In this document: piece after piece, positions 60,701-64,000 of the stretch
Layout: every line of letters starts with the position of its first letter
Numbering within the stretch: position 1 is the stretch's first letter
NCBI GenBank assembly: GCA_905221605.1
Contig: CAJNDS010002379.1
Coordinates: forward strand, 949,501 to 1,013,500
DNA length: 64,000 nucleotides
DNA from: Symbiodinium natans
Taxonomy: Eukaryota; Sar; Dinophyceae; Suessiales; Symbiodiniaceae
Direction: 5' to 3'
Translations under genes and position numbers: made by a program
Notes under the pieces: generated by a model
Databases searched by the model: none
Seen by the model: only the letters and a program-made list of their open reading frames with translations
Told to the model about the DNA's origin: nothing

Positions 60701-63500
60701 TTAGGGTTTAGGGTTTAGGGTTTAGGGTTTAGGGTTTGGGGTTATCCTCAAGCCCTAACATCCTCAACCCCTAAACCCCTAAACCCCTAAACCCCTAAAC
60801 CCCTCAACCCCTCAACCCCTAAACCCCTAAACCCCTAAACCCCAAAGCCCTAAACCCAAACCCTAAAAACCGCCCGTAGACCTTGAACCCTACACCTTCC
60901 CGAGCGCCAGGCCCTGCCGTGACCACCGTGGTCTGATTGGAGGCCTCAAGGCTTTTAGGGTCCCTAAGAGGGTTTAGGGTTTAGGGTTTGGGGTTTAGGG
61001 TTTAGGGTTTAGGGGTTAGGGGTTAGGGGTTAGGGGTTAGGGGTTAGGGGTTAGGGGTTAGGGGTTAGGGGTTAGGGTTTCGGGTTTAGGGTTTCGGGTT
61101 TAGGGTTTAGGGGTTAGGGGTTAGGGGTTAGGGGTTAGTGGCTTAGGTAGGGTCGGGTTTTCTTAAGGGTTCGGGTATAGGGCTTCTGGCTCTATGTGAC
61201 CGAGGACATGCGGCCGCCATTATCAGCCCTTTAGTCCGGCTGCCCCACCTCGGGCCTTCCCCTTGTTGAAGACAAACCCTGGAGCCCTAAACCCTAAACC
61301 CCGAACCCTAAACCCTAAATGAACCCGAAACCCGAAAGCCTAACCCTGAATTCAAAACCCTCTTGGTCTGAGTTGCTTGAGGGTTTAGGGATTAAGGTTT
61401 AGGGTTCTGGGGTTAGGGTTTAGGGTTTAGGGTTTAGGGTTTAGGGTTTAGGGTTTAGGGTTTAGGGTTTAGGGTTTAGGGTTTAGGGTTTAGGGTTTAG
61501 GGTTCAGGGCACAGGGTCTGGAGTTTAGGGATCAAGCCCCTTGCTTCGAGGCCTAGGTTTTTGGGTTTAGGGCTTAGAGTTTAGGGTTTGGGGTTGTTTA
61601 GAGTGTGGGGTTTAGGGTTTAGGGTTTCTTGAAACTGGTTCAAGTCCTTAGGGACAAGGGTTTAGGGCTTAGCGGGTCTGGAGGAGCTGCGAAGCCCCCA
61701 AACCCTAGACCCTGGACCCTAAACCCTAGACCCTAAACCCTAAACCCTAAACCCTAAACCCTAAACCCTAAACCCTAAACCCTTAACCCTAAACCCTAAA
61801 CCCTAAACCCTAACCCTAAACCCTAAACCCTAACCCTAAACCCTAAACCCTGAACCCCAAGCCCTAAACCCTGAACCCCAAACCCAAACCCTAAACCCTA
61901 AACCCTAAACCCTAAACCGCAGCCAAGGGACAACAGCCAAGCAGTTGATGCCGCCATGCCTGCTGGAGCAGACCCGACGGCCCGAGCCGCAACCGAAACT
62001 CTCGCAAACCTTTAGGGTTTAGGGTTTAGGGTTTAGGGTTCAGGGTTCAGGGTTTAGGGTTTAGGGTTTAGGGCTTAGGGCTTAGGGCTTCGGGCTTAGG
62101 GCTTAGGGTTTAGGTTTTGCCGGTCCATCTTTCTAGGGTTCCAAGCATGGGCCCTTCGTTTGGGCCCCTTGTTATGTGACCCCTAAAATCACTATGCAAC
62201 AAGGGCTCATGCTCCGGATCCCTATAAACCCTAAACCCTAAACCCTAAAACCTAAACCCTAAACCCTAAACCCTAAACCCTAACCCAAGAAGGGTAAGGG
62301 ACCATATTTAGAATCTTGCACGGTTCTAGGCTGGGAGAGAAGGATGACGGGCCCTCCTCAGATTTTAGGGCTTAGGGTTCAGGGTTTAGGGTTTAGGGTT
62401 TAGGGTTTAGGGTTTAGGGTAACCTTGGGCCCCCCACAAGCCTTTCGCGGTGGGCGGTCAGCCGCTTCTCCGATCGCAGGTCCTGCGGCGCTTTCGGGTT
62501 TAGGGCTTCGGGGTTCTACTATTATCTGGGCAGTTAGGGTTTAGGGTTTAGGGTTTAGGGTTTAGGGCTTAGGGTTTAGGGTTTAGGGTTTAGGGCTTAG
62601 GGCTTAGGGTTTAGGGTTTAGGGTTTAGGGTTTAGGGTTTAGGGTTTAGGGTTTAGGGTTTGGGGTTTAGGGTTTAGGGTTTAGGGTTCCTCCCTAAACC
62701 TAAAACCCTAAACCCCAAACCCTGAACCCTAAACCCTAAACACCAACTCTAAACAATACCCGAAAGGGTTGCGGATTTCGGGGAGGCGGTTTTTAGGAAA
62801 GGTTCATGGCAAACTTAAGGCAGCTGTCGTTGCAACTTCGGCCACTACCCTACTTAAGATACATAGAGCCCTACTAGCCTAAACCGAACCCGAAACCCCA
62901 AACCCTAAACCCCACACCCTAAACACTAAACCCTGAACGATATCCGCTAAAACCCCAAACCCTAAACACTGAGCCCCACACCCTAAACCCTAAGAACCCT
63001 TGAAGATTGGGGCTTCAGAGCTCAGGGTTCCGGAGCCTCCCAAGCGTCGAGGTCTTCAAGGGTTTAAGGTTTAGGTTTTTGGGTTTTTGGGGTTTGCCAG
63101 CTTTACGGCATAGGCTTTGATTTAGCCCTGAGGGTTTAAGGACTAGGGCGTAGGAAAAAATAAAGCCCGAACCGGAAACCCTAAACCCTCAGCCCGAAAA
63201 CCTGAATCCTGAACCCCTGCACCCTAAGCCCTACGTCAACCCCTAAACCCTACGTAAACCCCGGAACCCTAAATCCTGAACCCCAAACCCTAAACCCAAA
63301 ACCCTGAACCCTAAACCCTAAACCCTAAACCCTAAACCCTAAACCCTAAACCCTGAACCCTGAACCCTGAACCCTAACCCTGAACCCTAAACCCTAAACC
63401 CTAAACCCTAAACCCTAAACCCTAAACCGTCTCGGTCCCAGGTCAGTAGGCACCGATCCCGGCCAACGGAGATGGCGTACTGGTCGTTCGGGAAAAGCCT
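54715..63500 (-). CDS. WD40-repeat beta-propeller protein (partial, at least nine tiny exons)
   Basis: Exons in transcript order: 63500-63438, 62482-62442, 61959-61932, 60944-60900, 60134-60063, 59084-59016, 58104-58063, 55679-55630 and 54763-about 54715. Joined, they read RLFPNDQYAISVGRDRCLLTW/DLRSEKRL, LTAHRER/HGGINCLAV, ASNQTTVVTAGPGAR/KTLT, TWDLRMADPVRILDLDEEAG, VLSVSMTADDSFLATAG, TGQVVK/VWDVRSDQAAAWGH, KLSFSPDDKQIVSVGR and DWMHQRNVVIVLKLRELP. These are consecutive WD40 blades (GRDRCLLTWD, QVVKVWD, LSFSPDDKQIVSVG). WD40 propellers are binding platforms; the text recalls ciliary WD40 proteins, but this is unproven. Donors are GC, GT or GA-like. A short exon may be missing after WGH. The N-terminus lies beyond 63.5 kb or was not recognised. 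Confidence 0.8.
55130..55535. other. G/C homopolymer-rich inverted segment
   Basis: Runs of 9-12 G or C at about 55137-55182, 55433-55441, 55497-55508 and 55525-55532. AATAGGTCG/CGGCCTATTTT and AGAATAGGCC/CCTATTCTG text occurs in opposite orientation, giving a foldback of about 300 bases. The open frames inside on both strands have no recognised motif. Confidence 0.5.
56272..56346. mobile_element. Foldback/MITE-like element, family A, diverged copy
   Basis: Starts GGCTTCCCCCTTATGCC and ends AGGGGAACATCCCAAG, matching the ends of the 15928-16016 element with several changes. G-type telomeric repeat flanks it. Confidence 0.55.
56350..57250. other. Spacer with unassigned open frames
   Basis: Unique sequence at 56480-57240 with a TTTAGG-poor composition. 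Open frames on both strands at 56836-57123 (95 and 85 codons) show no motif. This falls in the WD40-gene intron between exons 58063-58104 and 55630-55679. A tiny additional WD40 exon may be hidden near 56.06 kb. Confidence 0.4.
57720..58030. repeat. CCCTAAAA / CCCTCAAA 8-mer array
   Basis: About 35 copies of CCCTAAAA with blocks of CCCTCAAA, directly left of the WD40 exon at 58063. The array is the C-type arm flanking that exon. Confidence 0.9.
59519..59648. repeat. Clean TTTAGGG array
   Basis: About 18 perfect units in a row. It lies in the WD40 intron between exons 60063-60134 and 59016-59084. Confidence 0.95.
61008..61140. repeat. GGGGTTA array
   Basis: About ten homogeneous copies of the 7-mer GGGGTTA (about 61008-61075), a few TTTCGGG/TTTAGGG units and then four or five more GGGGTTA units. 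A single-base change of GGGTTTA has been amplified. Confidence 0.9.
62138..62310. repeat. Dispersed foldback repeat family D, copy 2
   Basis: GGTTCCAAGCATGGGCCCTT and AACAAGGGCTCATGCTCCGG form the inverted ends. A further family piece (GGGTAAGGGACCATATTTA) follows after a CCCTAAA array at about 62288, so the copy is split by telomeric repeat. Confidence 0.6.
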
Positions 63501-63691
63501 CTGCCCAGGGTTTAGGGTTTAGGGTTTAGGGTTTAGGGTTTGGGGTTTGGGGTTTGGGGTTTGGGGTTTGGTGTTTAGGGTTTAGGCTTCAATCCTAAAC
63601 CCTACACTGCATAAACTAATTGCGATCCCGCGCTCCTCACAGGATAAAAGTTTCCCAGCACCCTAGGAAAGTTAAGAACTGCCTCTTCTTC

Positions 63692-63825
63692 CAAGGTTCC
63701 AAGTATGGTCCCTGAATTTGGGTCCCCTTGTTATATAACCCTCTATATACACTATACATAATAAGGGCCGATACTTCGCATCCCTCTCACAAGGGTAAGG
63801 GACCATACTAAGGGCACATGGTTCG
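63692..63825. repeat. Dispersed foldback repeat family D, copy 3
   Basis: GGTTCCAAGTATGGTCCCTG, ATAAGGGCCGATACTTCGCA and GGTAAGGGACCATACTAAGG occur in the family order without a telomeric interruption. Non-coding. Confidence 0.65.
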
Positions 63826-64000
63826 ATCTTTACACTCATGTTCGAGGGGTTTCCGTGGGAACTTTGTGCCCTAAACGCTAAGAACGTTACCCCTCAAGAA
63901 GTTGGAATACGCCCTAAAAACCCCATAGGCCCCCGAAACCCTAGGCACGACTGGCCTCCCCAATCTACCCTTCTACCCTACACCCAAATCAAACCTTACG

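Larger units (their letters stand above)
1..64000. repeat. Window-wide interspersed telomere-type repeats (TTTAGGG/CCCTAAA)
   Basis: Short arrays of TTTAGGG or its complement, with variants such as TTCAGGG, TTTGGGG, TTTCGGG, CTTAGGG, TTGAGGG, TTTTAGGG and GGGGTTA, recur every few hundred bases over the whole window. Arrays in the two orientations alternate. Islands of unique sequence of about 50-150 bp lie between them. Islands that read as exons usually have C-rich repeat to the left and G-rich repeat to the right. TTTAGGG is the telomere repeat of plants and many algae including dinoflagellates. Because the arrays are interstitial, short and of both polarities, they are intron and intergenic filler here and not a chromosome end. 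Confidence 0.95.

Noticed and set aside
61186-61270. A WD40 exon reading KGLIMAAACPRSH on the minus strand
   Set aside because: The island has the loop arrangement. The exons at 61932-61959 and 60900-60944 fill this part of the blade exactly.
1-64000. tRNA or rRNA genes, CRISPR arrays, bacterial operons, or a dinoflagellate spliced-leader sequence in the DNA
   Set aside because: I looked for these and saw none that I could support by eye.

Overview
This is nuclear eukaryotic DNA, most likely from a dinoflagellate alga (inference; no search could be run). The signs are: very small exons of about 28-117 bp in long introns; frequent GC, and some GA-like, 5' splice sites; all confidently read genes on the minus strand, as in unidirectional dinoflagellate gene arrays; an ankyrin protein with a ubiquitin-like start; HEAT and WD40 repeat genes; a nuclear LAGLIDADG ORF; and retroelement types I associate with dinoflagellates.

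The bulk of the 64 kb is plant-type telomeric repeat (TTTAGGG/CCCTAAA) and point variants, in hundreds of short arrays on both strands. This is not a chromosome end. The arrays fill introns. Most recognisable exon islands have CCCTAAA-type repeat on their left and TTTAGGG-type on their right. Non-exon islands often show the opposite arrangement. Read in the gene's sense, most introns therefore start with (TTTAGGG)n and end with (CCCTAAA)n, so the intron RNA could fold into a long stem that brings the splice sites together. This foldback telomeric intron is the main finding.

Layout (all minus strand unless noted). 1-18 kb: repeat arrays with orphan exons, best at 6.8, 10.2, 11.5, 15.3, 16.6 and 17.7 kb (the last two coiled-coil). 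18.4-20.9 kb: complete ankyrin-repeat gene with at least five exons. 21-24 kb: orphan coiled-coil exons and a broken Ty1/copia fragment. 24.35-25.57 kb: two-motif LAGLIDADG endonuclease ORF in the loop of an intron. 26-44 kb: HEAT-repeat gene read from at least 13 small exons, with a 6.9 kb LINE (29.76-36.64 kb; domain order endonuclease-RNase H-RT) and a second RT fragment (39.9-40.35 kb) in its introns. 45-52 kb: orphan exons, including a C-terminal exon ending at 49.43 kb. 54.7-63.5 kb: WD40 propeller gene from at least nine tiny exons. Several small foldback (MITE-like) and dispersed repeat families are nested in the arrays.

Exon joins are inferred by reading frame and family fit, without transcripts. 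No tRNA, rRNA, CRISPR or prokaryotic operon was seen.
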